Source of the DNA: Deltaproteobacteria bacterium
GTDB taxonomy: Bacteria > Myxococcota_A > UBA9042 > PHBI01 > JACKFB01
Length of the DNA: 64,000 nt
Direction: 5' to 3'
NCBI GenBank assembly: GCA_020632695.1
Contig: JACKFB010000006.1
Coordinates: forward strand, 231,628 to 295,627
The position numbers were made by a program, and so were the translations under genes. The notes beneath the pieces were generated by a model that had not been told where the DNA came from, ran no database searches, and saw nothing but the letters and a program-made list of their open reading frames with translations. Positions 51,529-60,150 of this stretch are shown one piece after another. Numbering within the stretch: the first letter of the stretch is position 1; every line of letters begins with the position of its first letter.

Positions 51529-52899
51529 ATGACTACTCGATTCGGAATGGCGGTCCTCACGACCGCAGTCTTCGCCATCGGCGCCGTGGCGTGCGACAGC
51601 GGCGGAAGCGACCCTGACACCACCACCGACGTCGTGGCGGACACGAGCACGCCGGACACCACCGGTGACACGACCACGCCGGACACCACTGCCGACACCA
51701 CGACCGACACCACGCCCGGCCCCGACGCGGACGTGACCGCGGACGCCGACACCACGCCGGTCGACCCCTGCGACCCCAACCCGTGTACGAACCCGCCCGC
51801 GGCTGCCTGCAACAGCACCGCGACCGGCGTCGAGGCCTACGCCGCGACGGGCACCTGCGTGGCCAACGGCACGGTGGCGAGCTGCACCTACGCCGTGACC
51901 GACACGACGCTCTGCTCGGCCGCGGATCCCAAGGAGACCTGCGCTCAGGGCAAGTGCGTCGAGGTGGTCGAGACCATCGACTACACCTTCGATGCGGCCG
52001 CGAGCTACATCACCGAGCTCGGCATCGCCGACGACACCTGCTGCTTCGACTTCGACGGCGACAGCAAGATGGACAACGGCCTCAGCGCCCTGCTCGGTCT
52101 GCTCGGCCAGTTCCTCGGTGACACCGACGTGAACGCGCTGCTGCAGGAGCAGATCGACTCCGGCTCCATCACGCTGCTGCTCGAGAACGCCGGCCTCACC
52201 GACCCGAACAGCCAGGCCTCCGGGCTGGCCCTGAACGGCTTCTTCGCCGAGGCCCAGGACGACCTGGCGACCAGCAAGGCCGGCACGGGCACCTTCCTGG
52301 CCGATCCGTCCAGCTTCATCCCGGGCACCCAGACGCCCCTCATCAGCATGGACGCGAAGATCGACTCGGGCGTGCTGACGGCCGGGCCGGCGCTCTTCCA
52401 GCTCAGCATCCCGCTGGGCTCGCTGCTCGACGGCGCCGACACCACCCTGGATCTGACCATCGAGAAGACCCAGGTGATGGCGGACGTCTCGCTCGGCGCG
52501 AACGGCAAGGGCCTCACGATGGCGAACGGCAAGCTCGGCGGCGTCGTCCCCGTGGCCCAGTTCGCGGTGGCGCTCAACGCGCTGACCGCCGACTGCACCT
52601 GCCTCGGCACCAACGGCGCCGACATCATCCAGGTCGTCACCACCGACCCGAAGAAGCTCAAGCTCGGCTGCACCGCGGCCTTCTCGGCGGCCACCCCGTC
52701 CTGCACCGACGCCGACGGCAGCATCTGCTCGGCGCTCGGCGACAACAAGTCGCTGGTGTGCCCGGCCCTGGGCATCCTGCCCTTCGACCAGGACGCGGAC
52801 AGCGACGGTCAGAAGGACTCGATCTCGGTCGGCATCACCCTGAGCGGCGTCAGCGGGACCATCACCGGGCTCATCCCCGACGAGACCCCCGCGCCCTAG
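51529..52899 (+). CDS. secreted lipoprotein with Asp/Thr-rich linker, unknown function
   Basis: 456 residues from ATG 51529 with a strong ribosome site. The signal peptide MTTRFGMAVLTTAVFAIGAVAC ends at the probable lipid-attached Cys. The linker is TPDTTGDTTTPDTTADTTTD-like and acidic. A Cys-rich module follows (CDPNPCTNPPAAACNST, CTYAV, CSAADPKETCAQGKC), similar to those of myxobacterial surface lipoproteins. The C-terminal 300 residues are mixed alpha/beta with several Asp-rich segments (CCFDFDGDSKMDNG and FDQDADSDGQKDS) that may bind calcium. Single-gene unit ending at a perfect terminator. Confidence 0.9.
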   Translation: MTTRFGMAVLTTAVFAIGAVACDSGGSDPDTTTDVVADTSTPDTTGDTTTPDTTADTTTDTTPGPDADVTADADTTPVDPCDPNPCTNPPAAACNSTATGVEAYAATGTCVANGTVASCTYAVTDTTLCSAADPKETCAQGKCVEVVETIDYTFDAAASYITELGIADDTCCFDFDGDSKMDNGLSALLGLLGQFLGDTDVNALLQEQIDSGSITLLLENAGLTDPNSQASGLALNGFFAEAQDDLATSKAGTGTFLADPSSFIPGTQTPLISMDAKIDSGVLTAGPALFQLSIPLGSLLDGADTTLDLTIEKTQVMADVSLGANGKGLTMANGKLGGVVPVAQFAVALNALTADCTCLGTNGADIIQVVTTDPKKLKLGCTAAFSAATPSCTDADGSICSALGDNKSLVCPALGILPFDQDADSDGQKDSISVGITLSGVSGTITGLIPDETPAP

Positions 52900-52950
52900 T
52901 GAAGATCGGGACCGGTGCGCGTCTCACGCGCGCCGGTCCTGTCGAACACG

Positions 52951-52995
52951 CAGGAAGGCCCCGAGAGCTGACGTTCTCGGGGCCTTCCTGTTTCT
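52951..52995 (+). terminator. intrinsic terminator after the lipoprotein gene
   Basis: A perfect 16-base stem (CAGGAAGGCCCCGAGA with its complement at 52975-52990), an 8-base loop and a TTTCT tail, 52 bases after the stop. It is the strongest intrinsic terminator in the window and isolates the selenoprotein gene that follows. Confidence 0.92.
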
Positions 52996-53000
52996 GGACG

Positions 53001-53029
53001 TCGACGCCGCGCGCCGGCGCCTCTATACT
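53001..53029 (+). promoter_or_regulatory. promoter candidate for the selenoprotein gene
   Basis: TCGACG (53001-53006), a 17-base spacer and TATACT (53024-53029, five of six bases). Transcription would start near 53036, about 20 bases before the ATG, leaving a short leader with GAGGGA as ribosome site. Confidence 0.6.
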
Positions 53030-53056
53030 CCGCGCTCCACCGACTGGTGAGGGACG

Positions 53057-54499
53057 ATGCGCTACCCCAGCCGACACCTCCTCGGAGTCATCATCGCGGC
53101 CGCCCTCGCTGGCGGTTGCCGCGAGTCGCCGAGCGCGCCCGAGGGCAGGGCGACCCCCGCCGCGCCGGTCGCTGCGTCCGACGTGGGCGCGCAGCCGACG
53201 TCACCGGGCGCCAGCGCGGGCGACGCGGCCAAGGCGCCATCGGTGGCGATGCCCACGCCTCCGCCTGCCGCGCCCGAGCCGGGCGTAGCCGAGCGTCCCC
53301 CGGCTGCCGAGCCGGTGCCCCCGAAGGAGTTCGACGGCCACAAGCTGGCCATCCTGCACACCGCCAACATGGCCGGTGAGCTCGAGCCCTGTGGCTGACG
53401 GTCCAATCCTCTTGGCGGTCTTGCCAGGAAAGCGAAGATCATCGCGGAGCGGGCGGAGCAGAAGGAGTGGGACGACCTGCTCATCTTCGACGCGGGCGAC
53501 CTCTTCTGGGCGGAGCACGCGCCACCGGCGACGGGCGCCCAGCGCAAGGAGGCCGAGGACACCGCCGCCTTCATCATCGAGCAGTACCGTCGCATCGGCT
53601 GCCAGGCGATCACCATCGGCGACCGCGACCTGCTGCTGGGCCGCGTGGAGCTGGAGAAGCTGAGCAAGAAGGCTCCCTTCCCGTTCCTGGTGGCCAACCT
53701 GGTGGACGCCCAGAGCGGCGAGCCCATCTTCGGTGACCACCGCGTCATCGAGCGCGGCGGCGTGAAGGTCGGGGTGTTCGGGGTCACCCTCGAGGCGGTG
53801 CCTGCCACCCCCACCTACGACCGCGGCGCTCCCTGGCGTGTGACGGACACCGAGGCGGCGGCGAAGGCGCAGGTCGCCGCGCTGAAGGGGGAGGGGGCGC
53901 AGGTCATCGTAGCGCTGGCACATCTGCCGGATCGCGAGCTGGACGACCTGGCCCGCAACGTGCCGGGGATCGACTTCATCCTCGGCGGAAACGACACGGG
54001 CATGCAGGAGCACCCGCGGCACGTCGCCGACGCGTTCATCGCGACCGCCTTCTCCAAGGGGAAGTATCTCTCGCTCTTCAACCTGCACCTCTGGAAGGAC
54101 AAGGCGCCCACCGGGCCCTTCGCCGATCGCTTCGAGCGGGCAGGGCTCGAGAAGCAGATGGAGCAGCTCGAGGCACAGATCGGCAGCTACGAGACCATCG
54201 CCGAGGCCCGCGAGAAGTCCGAGCGGGAGGCGGCGCAGAAGTCGCCGGAGCCGGGAGGGGTCACCTCACGGCGGGCGGCGGGGGCCGGGTCGGAGTTCTA
54301 CCGCAACCAGATCGTGAGGCTGCGTACCGAGAAGGCCCAGCTCGAAGCCCGGATCGAGGACGGCGCGAAGGTGGACCCCGACGCGAACTACTTCGCCTAC
54401 GACCTGGTGCCTGCGGGCAAGACGATCGAGGACGACCCCGCCATCGGGAAGGCCGTCGAGGCCTTCCGGAAGAAGTATCCCAAGGCGCCCGGCCACTGA
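53057..54499 (+). CDS. metallophosphatase-like lipoprotein with selenocysteine at codon 114 (TGA 53396-53398)
   Basis: 481 codons in one frame, read as 480 residues with the TGA at 53396-53398 as selenocysteine. The signal peptide MRYPSRHLLGVIIAAALAGGC ends in lipobox LAGGC. A Pro/Ala linker leads to KLAILHTANMAGELEPCG-U, continuing RSNPLGGLARKAKIIAER, then FDAGDLFWAE, ITIGDRDLLLG, KVGVFGVTLEAVP, VIVALAHLPDRELDDLA and FILGGND. These are the 5'-nucleotidase/UshA-like metallophosphatase blocks, and continuity across the TGA is complete. From memory, relatives in delta-proteobacteria have EPCGC-type motifs, so Sec would replace a Cys. The metal motifs are altered: DLH of HTNDLHG is NMA, and GNHE is GDRD. 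A C-terminal coiled coil (EKQMEQLEAQIGSYETIAEA) follows. The alternative, a nonsense mutation, is less likely given the SECIS-like hairpin. Confidence 0.85.
53396..53429 (+). promoter_or_regulatory. UGA codon with bacterial SECIS-like hairpin
   Basis: After the TGA (53396-53398) come 18 bases before the apical loop. The stem U-CUUGGC (53410-53416) pairs with GCCAGG-A (53423-53429), including one G-U pair, and holds the loop GGUCUU. GGUC is the loop of the E. coli fdhF SECIS, and the 18-base distance fits the range reported for bacterial elements. A lower stem GGUC (53400-53403) with GAUC (53437-53440) is also possible. Confidence 0.8.
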
Positions 54500-54736
54500 A
54501 GCGTCGGTGGCCCCGGCGGCGGGTGCGGACCTTGCTGGCGGCAGCGTCTCCTCGGGTCGCGTGTGCGGCGCGCCGTGAGTGCGCCTCCGAGCGCTCGGTG
54601 GTGCGCCGCCAGCGCCGTCCTCGCTCGCCACGAGCACCGACCGTGCCGCCGCGTTCGCGGCGTCGGCCGCGCGGGTCGCTGGCGGCCGCGCGCAGGTTGG
54701 CGGTGCGGCACGCCCGAGAGCGCGCCTCCGGACGTC

Positions 54737-57700
54737 TCAGTCGTCGAAGATGGAGCGGATGTCTTCGGCGGTGAGGCCGCTGCCGGCCAGGGTCTCCTGG
54801 GCGACGACGGCGTCGAAGAGCTCGCGCTTGGACTCCTGGAGCTGCAGGATCTTCTCTTCGACGGTGCCCTCGGCGACCAGCTTGTAGACGAAGACCGGCT
54901 GGGTCTGCCCGATGCGGTGGGCGCGGTCGGTGGCCTGGTCCTCGACGGCAGGGTTCCACCAGGGGTCCAGGTGGATGACGTAGTCGGCCGTGGCCAGGTT
55001 GAGGCCGGTGCCGCCCGCCTTGAGGCTGATGAGGAAGAGCGGCGGCCCGTCGGGCGCGTTGAAGCGGTCGACCAGGGCCTGGCGCTTGCGGGTGCGCCCG
55101 TCCAGGTAGAAGTAGGGGATCTTCGACGCGTCCAGCCACTCGCGCACGATGGCGAGGTGGCTGGTGAACTGGCTGAAGACCAGCGCCCGGTGGCCCTCGG
55201 CGACCGCCTCCTCGAGCAGCTCGTGGAGGATGTCGTGCTTGGCGCTCTCCTCGATACCGGCGGCGACGTCGAGCTTTACCAGCCGCGGGTGGCAGGCCAC
55301 CTGTCGCAGCTTCAGCAGCGCGTCGAGGATGGTGATGGTGCTCGCCGCCAGGCCCTTGGACTGGACCGCGGCCATCACCTTCTGCTTCGTCAGCGCCCGC
55401 ACCTCGTCGTACAGCTCCTGCTGACGCGGCGTGAGCGGGACATGGATGATCTGCTCGGTCTTGGGTGGCAGCTCCTTGGCCACCTCGGACTTCACACGGC
55501 GCAGCATGAAGGGCGCCACCTTGATGCGCAGCCCCTCGATGTCCTCGGGCTTCTCCGCGCCCGACCGCACGTAGCGCGAAGCGAAGTTCTTCTCGGTGTC
55601 GAGGAAGCCCGGCATCAGGAAGTCGAAGATGGACCACAGCTCGATGAGGCTGTTCTCGAGCGGGGTACCGGTCAGCGCCAGGCGCTGGCGGGCGGTCAGC
55701 TTCTTCGCGGCCAGCGCGGTCTGGCTGGCCGGGTTCTTGATGTGCTGGGCCTCGTCGAGGATGACGGCGGCCCACGCGCGGCGCGACAGGCGGTTGATGT
55801 CCAGCCGCAGCAGCGCGAACGTCGTGATGACGACGTCGGTGTCCTTGATGTCCTTGTAGAGCTTGTCGCGGTTGGGGCCGACCAGGCGCACGACGTTCAG
55901 GTCCGGAGTGAAGCGGCGCGCCTCCTCCACCCAGTTGGCCGTCACCGAGGTGGGCGTGACCACCAGCACCGGGTTCTCGAGGCGCCCGGCCTCCTTCTCG
56001 GCGAGGACGAAGGTCAGGGCCTGGATGGTCTTTCCCAGGCCCATGTCGTCGGCGAGGATGCCGTGGAATCCGGAGTCGCGCAGGAAGCAGAGCCAGTCGT
56101 AGCCGTGCTTCTGGTACTCGCGCAGCGTGGCCGTCAGCCCCTTGGGCAGCGGCTCGTCGTTGAGGCCCTTGAAGTTGCGCAGCCGCGTCGACAGGCGCGT
56201 CCACTCGGCGTCGCCCTCGATCTCGGCGTCCCCCACCAGCGCGTCGAGCACGGGGGCGTGGAAGCGCGGCACGCGGCCGACGCCGCCGCCGATGAGCAGG
56301 TGGGGCAGCTCCATCGCGACGTGCAGGTGGCGGGTCACCCACTCGTCGGGCACCAGGGCGAGCGAGCCGTCCTGCAGGGTGATGTAGCGCTTCCCGCTCT
56401 GGTAGAGCTGCAGCAGCGCGTCGAGGCCGAAGCGGGAGCCGTCGATGTCGATGCCCAGGTTGCACTCGAAGGCGTCCACGGTGCTGCGGATGCTGCCGAT
56501 GAGGGTGGGCTGGGCCGCACGATACAGGAAGCGCTGCAGCCGCTCCCGCCCGAGGATGGTCCAGTGGCTGCCCAGGCCGTCGAGCTGCTCCTCGAGGAAG
56601 GTCAGGGCGTCCGCGGTGTCCAGCAGCACCGTCTGCGGGTGCTCGCCCACCGGCAGGCCCGCCTCACGCGCGGCCTGCAGCGCCTCGCCCTCGGCCTCGC
56701 GGTTGCGGATGACGAAGGGCGGCTCGTGCCCCTCGGGGGACCTCAGCACCGCCGGCGCCGCCTCGTTGAAGACCTGCAGCTCCACCGGGTCGCCGTAGCG
56801 GAACTGGAGCTGCACCTTCAGCCGGTCGCCGTCCTCGCCCAGGATGAGCAGGGGCTCGACCTCGCCCACGTCGGGCAGCACGCCCGGCTCGGCCTCGACG
56901 CGGATCAGCTCCTTCATGCGGATGAGCCCGCGCTCGAGGAAGGTGGGCACCTCCCGCGGGGGCATGCGCGCCTGGCGCCGGCTCAGGCCGTACACGATGA
57001 CGCCGGAGCCCGGTCCGCCCAGCATCGGCATCAGCCCCGACTCACCGTCGAAGAGCCACGCGCTCAGCGGGCTTCCGGCGACCCGGCTCCGCTTGTCCAG
57101 CGTGCGCCGCTTGCCGTTGATGATGACCTGGATCTTGAGGGAGAGGCCGCCGTTCTTCAGCGCGTCGACGCGCACCCGCGGCCGCACGGGATCCAGCTTG
57201 ATGTGCAGCCGCTTGTCGGTGTCGCCGAGGTAGAGCTCCTGCATGCGGCTCAGCGACCGCAAGAGCAGGTCCAGGTTCGCCTCGTCGGCCAGCAGCGTGT
57301 GCTCGTCGTTGGCCTCCAGCAGGCCGGCCACGCGCGCTGCCAGCGCCTCCTCCGGGTGCTTGAGGCCGAGGATGTCGTTCTCGGTCGCCAGCGCGGCCCG
57401 CACGGTCTCCGCCGGGATCGGCTTCTCCTGGGCGCGGCCCTTCTTGCCGAAGCGCGCCTTGAAGAACCGTACCCGCACGGAGTCGTCCGGATTGAGAGGC
57501 AAGCCGAGTCTTACGACCAGCCTCTCTTCCGCCTCTTCCTCACCCGCAAACTCCTGGGCCACCTCTTCCGCATCATCGAGGATGCGTCCCCAACCCGCGC
57601 TCTCCGCGCTGCGGAGGGTCGGGTCGGCGAGCGCAGCCAATGCGACGGCTACTTCATGCTTGCAGTAGCCGTGCATGTGGGGACAGGAACACTCGGCCTT

Positions 57701-57916
57701 GAGGATCCGACCGTCCTTCCCCGAAAGCTGCACGCGGATGGTGTAGTTGTCACGGCCACTACCAGTCACCTTGCCAACGACCGCGTCCGCCTCCCTCCGG
57801 GCATCTACGACGCGTCCGCTAGCGAAGTACTGGCAGCCTCTGGTGAAGGTCTTCTGGCCGACTTGCTTTCGGAGCTTGCGGGTGCGGAGCGATTCAATAT
57901 CGACCGCAACCACCAT
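54737..57916 (-). CDS. SWIM zinc-finger SNF2-family helicase
   Basis: 1059 residues from ATG 57916 (MVVAVDIESLRTRKLR); an ATG 39 bases further up is possible. A SWIM zinc finger (CSCPHMHGYCKHEVAVALAA, near residue 74) opens the protein, followed by a long bacterial SNF2-associated region. The ATPase core has ILADDMGLGKTIQALTF (near 616), VILDEAQHIKNP, LTGTPLENSLIELW, then ALVFSQFTSHLAIV, ISLKAGGTGLNLATAD and DRAHRIGQTQPV. This is the RapA/HepA-like bacterial SNF2 group, which remodels protein-DNA complexes or RNA polymerase. It is a single-gene unit; the 237-base gap to the selenoprotein gene holds nothing I can name. Confidence 0.96.
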   Translation of the reverse strand: MVVAVDIESLRTRKLRKQVGQKTFTRGCQYFASGRVVDARREADAVVGKVTGSGRDNYTIRVQLSGKDGRILKAECSCPHMHGYCKHEVAVALAALADPTLRSAESAGWGRILDDAEEVAQEFAGEEEAEERLVVRLGLPLNPDDSVRVRFFKARFGKKGRAQEKPIPAETVRAALATENDILGLKHPEEALAARVAGLLEANDEHTLLADEANLDLLLRSLSRMQELYLGDTDKRLHIKLDPVRPRVRVDALKNGGLSLKIQVIINGKRRTLDKRSRVAGSPLSAWLFDGESGLMPMLGGPGSGVIVYGLSRRQARMPPREVPTFLERGLIRMKELIRVEAEPGVLPDVGEVEPLLILGEDGDRLKVQLQFRYGDPVELQVFNEAAPAVLRSPEGHEPPFVIRNREAEGEALQAAREAGLPVGEHPQTVLLDTADALTFLEEQLDGLGSHWTILGRERLQRFLYRAAQPTLIGSIRSTVDAFECNLGIDIDGSRFGLDALLQLYQSGKRYITLQDGSLALVPDEWVTRHLHVAMELPHLLIGGGVGRVPRFHAPVLDALVGDAEIEGDAEWTRLSTRLRNFKGLNDEPLPKGLTATLREYQKHGYDWLCFLRDSGFHGILADDMGLGKTIQALTFVLAEKEAGRLENPVLVVTPTSVTANWVEEARRFTPDLNVVRLVGPNRDKLYKDIKDTDVVITTFALLRLDINRLSRRAWAAVILDEAQHIKNPASQTALAAKKLTARQRLALTGTPLENSLIELWSIFDFLMPGFLDTEKNFASRYVRSGAEKPEDIEGLRIKVAPFMLRRVKSEVAKELPPKTEQIIHVPLTPRQQELYDEVRALTKQKVMAAVQSKGLAASTITILDALLKLRQVACHPRLVKLDVAAGIEESAKHDILHELLEEAVAEGHRALVFSQFTSHLAIVREWLDASKIPYFYLDGRTRKRQALVDRFNAPDGPPLFLISLKAGGTGLNLATADYVIHLDPWWNPAVEDQATDRAHRIGQTQPVFVYKLVAEGTVEEKILQLQESKRELFDAVVAQETLAGSGLTAEDIRSIFDD

Positions 57917-57926
57917 AGCGTTGAGG

Positions 57927-57955
57927 CGTGTAGCAGACCGATGCGCAGGGCGCAA
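57927..57955 (-). promoter_or_regulatory. candidate promoter of the SNF2 helicase gene
   Basis: TTGCGC (57955-57950), a 17-base spacer and TACACG (57932-57927). The start codon at 57916 lies about 10 bases after the -10, which would make the transcript nearly leaderless; no ribosome site is visible. Confidence 0.35.
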
Positions 57956-58080
57956 GTGAATTGGTGCCCGCGCGGAGCGGGGCGCCGGGCCCGCCGAGTC
58001 CCGCCGCCGGCGGAACGCGCCGTCCTTGCGCCACGAGACGCCCGCGTCTAGCGTGGGCCCGCCGACCGACGAGGAGCACG

Positions 58081-58380
58081 ATGATGCCGGATGTGAGCTG
58101 TGCCCGCTGTGAGAAGGAGCGCCCCGCGATCACGGGTTGGGTCACCTTCGTGGGCCCGCTGGGAGACGAGATCCGGGCCCGGGTCTGCGACCCGTGCTGG
58201 CGCGAGTGGATGGACATGCAGATCAAGGTGATCAACGAGTACCGCCTGCACATGGGCGAGGCGGCCCACCGGGCGACGCTCGCCGACTTCGCGCGCCGCT
58301 TCTTCCGCCTCGACGGCGGGGACGGCACCTTCGGCACCCAGGGGCCCGAGGGCGGCCTGGGCTCGCCCGAGGGCGGCTGA
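58081..58380 (+). CDS. YggX-like Fe(2+)-trafficking family protein
   Basis: 99 residues from ATG 58081, with GAGGAG upstream. It follows the YggX pattern: a Cys pair at the start (CARCEKERPAITGW), LGDEIRARVCDPCWREWMDM and QIKVINEYRLHMGEAAHRATLA with FARRFFRL. YggX proteins protect Fe-S enzymes and traffic iron, typically with one N-terminal Cys. Here CxxC pairs stand at both places, which could make a four-Cys zinc or iron site. The Gly-rich C-terminal tail (GGDGTFGTQGPEGGLGS) is extra. Confidence 0.8.
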   Translation: MMPDVSCARCEKERPAITGWVTFVGPLGDEIRARVCDPCWREWMDMQIKVINEYRLHMGEAAHRATLADFARRFFRLDGGDGTFGTQGPEGGLGSPEGG

Positions 58381-58417
58381 GGTCCCCCCGAGAGCCTCGC
58401 TCGCCCCGGAGTGCTCC

Positions 58418-59182
58418 ATGTGCACCGTCCTGCTCGCCTGGCGCGTGTGGCCAGGCGCCGACCTGCTGGTGGCGGCCAACCGCGACGAGCGGCTCGATCG
58501 CCTCGCGGCGCCGCCGGCAGCCTCGCGAGCGGGCGACGTCCCGATCTTCTGTCCCCGGGATCTCGAGGCGGGCGGCACCTGGATCGGCGTGAACGCCCGC
58601 GGGGTGGTCGTCGCGCTCACCAACCGCTTCGGGACTCCGGCCGATCGGACGCGGCGCTCCCGCGGCGAGCTGGTCCTGCTCGCCCTGGGCGCGGCGAGCG
58701 CTGACGAGGCCGCCGGACTGCTGCAGGCCCTGGACCCCGGCGACTTCAACGGCTTCCACTGCCTGGTCGCCGACCGGGAGGCCGCCGCGGTCGTGCGCCC
58801 GGACGGCCCGCGCATGCGCCGCGATGCCTTGGGGGCAGGGCAGGTGCACGTCGTGACCGAGCGCAGCTTCGGCGCCGCGCCCTCGCGCAGGGTCGCCTGG
58901 CTCGAGGCCCAGGCCGCCCGCCTGGCCGCGGGTCCGGAGCCCTCGACGGGGGCCCTGGCGGCGCTCCTGGGCACACACGCGGAGGCCATGGAGCCAGGGT
59001 CCCACCCCATCGACGGGGTGTGCGTCCACCTGGATGGGCTCGGCTACGGCACGCGCAGCGCCGAGATCCTCAGGATCGCGACGCCGCGCGCCGCCTCGCA
59101 GTGGCACCACGTCGCCGGTACGCCCTGCACCGTGCCGCCGGCGTCGCTCGGACAGCCCATGCGCGAGGCCCTGAAATGGTGA
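58418..59182 (+). CDS. NRDE family protein (TANGO2-like)
   Basis: 254 residues from ATG 58418. The family mark is the N-terminal MCTVLLAW with Cys2 exposed after Met removal, and LLVAANRDERLDRLAAPP (NRDE), then GGTWIGVNARGVVVALTNR and NGFHCLVAD. NRDE/TANGO2 proteins belong to the N-terminal-nucleophile hydrolase-like fold and have been tied to heme or acyl-CoA handling. The Cys2, Arg and Asp of that site are kept. It overlaps no gene; its stop codon begins a perfect hairpin. Confidence 0.9.
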   Translation: MCTVLLAWRVWPGADLLVAANRDERLDRLAAPPAASRAGDVPIFCPRDLEAGGTWIGVNARGVVVALTNRFGTPADRTRRSRGELVLLALGAASADEAAGLLQALDPGDFNGFHCLVADREAAAVVRPDGPRMRRDALGAGQVHVVTERSFGAAPSRRVAWLEAQAARLAAGPEPSTGALAALLGTHAEAMEPGSHPIDGVCVHLDGLGYGTRSAEILRIATPRAASQWHHVAGTPCTVPPASLGQPMREALKW

Positions 59183-59210
59183 AGGGGAGCACGTCGCCGT
59201 GCTCCCCTTC
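59181..59210. terminator. hairpin at the NRDE stop and after tRNA-Pro
   Basis: Perfect 13-base arms (GAAGGGGAGCACG with its complement at 59198-59210) and a 4-base loop. It begins within the NRDE stop codon and stands 15 bases beyond the tRNA-Pro 3' end on the other strand. There is no U-run, so a bidirectional terminator is likely but not certain. Confidence 0.65.
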
Positions 59211-59225
59211 GATGCCGTCCGTCGG

Positions 59226-59302
59226 TGGTCGGGGCGACAGGATTTGAACCTGCGACCACTTGACCCCCAGTCAAGTGCGCTACCAGACTGCGCTACGCCC
59301 CG
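59226..59302 (-). tRNA. tRNA-Pro (anticodon GGG)
   Basis: A 77-base cloverleaf with encoded CCA. Acceptor arms are CGGGGCG and CGCCCCG, the D arm is GTAGCGCAGTCTGGTAGCGC, the anticodon loop is CTGGGGG with anticodon GGG, and the T loop is TTCAAAT. Confidence 0.97.
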
Positions 59303-59320
59303 TGGCTCCGACGGACAGGC

Positions 59321-59348
59321 TCCGCGCTCCAGGGACCCGGAGCGCGGA
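59321..59348. terminator. hairpin between ihfA and tRNA-Pro
   Basis: Perfect 10-base arms TCCGCGCTCC and GGAGCGCGGA around an 8-base loop, 37 bases after the ihfA stop on the minus strand. It lacks a U-run. Confidence 0.55.
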
Positions 59349-59385
59349 AGACGACAAGGGTGGGGTGTCCGACCCGAAGGTCGAC

Positions 59386-59682
59386 TCAGGCCCCCTCTTC
59401 GTTGAGGGCATTCTTCAAGACCTGGCTGGGCTTGAAGGTCAACACCCGGCGCGCCGAGATCATGATCTGGTCGCCGGTCTGCGGGTTGCGACCCACCCGC
59501 TCCTTCTTCTGGCGCACGACGAAGTTGCCAAAACCGGAGATCTTGATCTTCTCGCCCTCACCGAGCGTGTCCTTCATCGTCTCGAACACACTCTCGACGA
59601 TCTCGGCCGCGTCGCGCTTGGAGTACGACCCGACGGCGCGCAGCTTCTCGTAGACGAATTCGATGATGTCAGCCTTCGTCAT
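59386..59682 (-). CDS. ihfA: integration host factor alpha / HU-family DNA-bending protein
   Basis: 98 residues from ATG 59682, with AGGAG 9 bases upstream. It matches the IHF/HU fold: MTKADIIEFVYEKLRAVGSY, the KIKISGFGNFVVRQKKER strand pair, GRNPQTGDQIMISARRV and TFKPSQVLKNAL. The Pro in GRNPQTG is the residue that intercalates into DNA. It stands downstream of rplT, as ihfA does downstream of the pheST region in many proteobacteria, but pheS and pheT are absent here. Confidence 0.93.
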   Translation of the reverse strand: MTKADIIEFVYEKLRAVGSYSKRDAAEIVESVFETMKDTLGEGEKIKISGFGNFVVRQKKERVGRNPQTGDQIMISARRVLTFKPSQVLKNALNEEGA

Positions 59683-59737
59683 CGACCGGATCTCCTGGGA
59701 CTAGCCTGGGTCTGGGTTGTCGCGCGGTCACGCGACT

Positions 59738-60091
59738 TCAGGCTGCGGCGCGTGCGTGCTCGATGAGTCGCGTGAAGCTCTGCGGGTCGTGCACGGCGAT
59801 CTCCGCCAGCACCTTGCGGTCGATGGCCACCGACGCGCGGTCCAGCAGGTGGATCAGCTCGCTGTACTTGATGCCGTTCATGCGAGCCGCCGCGTTGATG
59901 CGGGCGATCCAGAGCGCGCGGAAGGTGCGCTTCTTGTTCTTGCGATCGCGGTAGGCGTAGCTCCACGCCTTGAAGACGGCGTTGCGCGCCGTCCTGTACA
60001 GCTTGCTGCGCGCGCCGCGGTAGCCCTTGGCGGCCTTGAGGATCTTGTTGCGGCGCCGACGCGCCTTGAAGCCGCGCTTCACTCGAGCCAT
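59738..60091 (-). CDS. rplT: 50S ribosomal protein L20
   Basis: 117 residues from ATG 60091, with GGGAG upstream. MARVKRGFKARRRRNKILKAA, GYRGARSKLYRTARNAVFKA, KRTFRALWIARINAAARM and GIKYSELIHLLDRASVAIDR are typical of L20. It binds 23S rRNA early in 50S assembly and, in some bacteria, its own leader. Confidence 0.98.
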   Translation of the reverse strand: MARVKRGFKARRRRNKILKAAKGYRGARSKLYRTARNAVFKAWSYAYRDRKNKKRTFRALWIARINAAARMNGIKYSELIHLLDRASVAIDRKVLAEIAVHDPQSFTRLIEHARAAA

Positions 60092-60150
60092 GGAAGTACT
60101 CCCTACTGATGTGGGGCCGGCCGCGTTGACGATCGCGGCCCCGGCGCGGT

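Noticed and set aside
53057..53398. A 113-residue lipoprotein ending at the TGA, with a separate downstream gene starting at GTG 53645
   Set aside because: The frame is the same on both sides, the intervening 246 bases encode conserved family blocks, and no ribosome site precedes 53645. Reading through as selenocysteine explains all of it.
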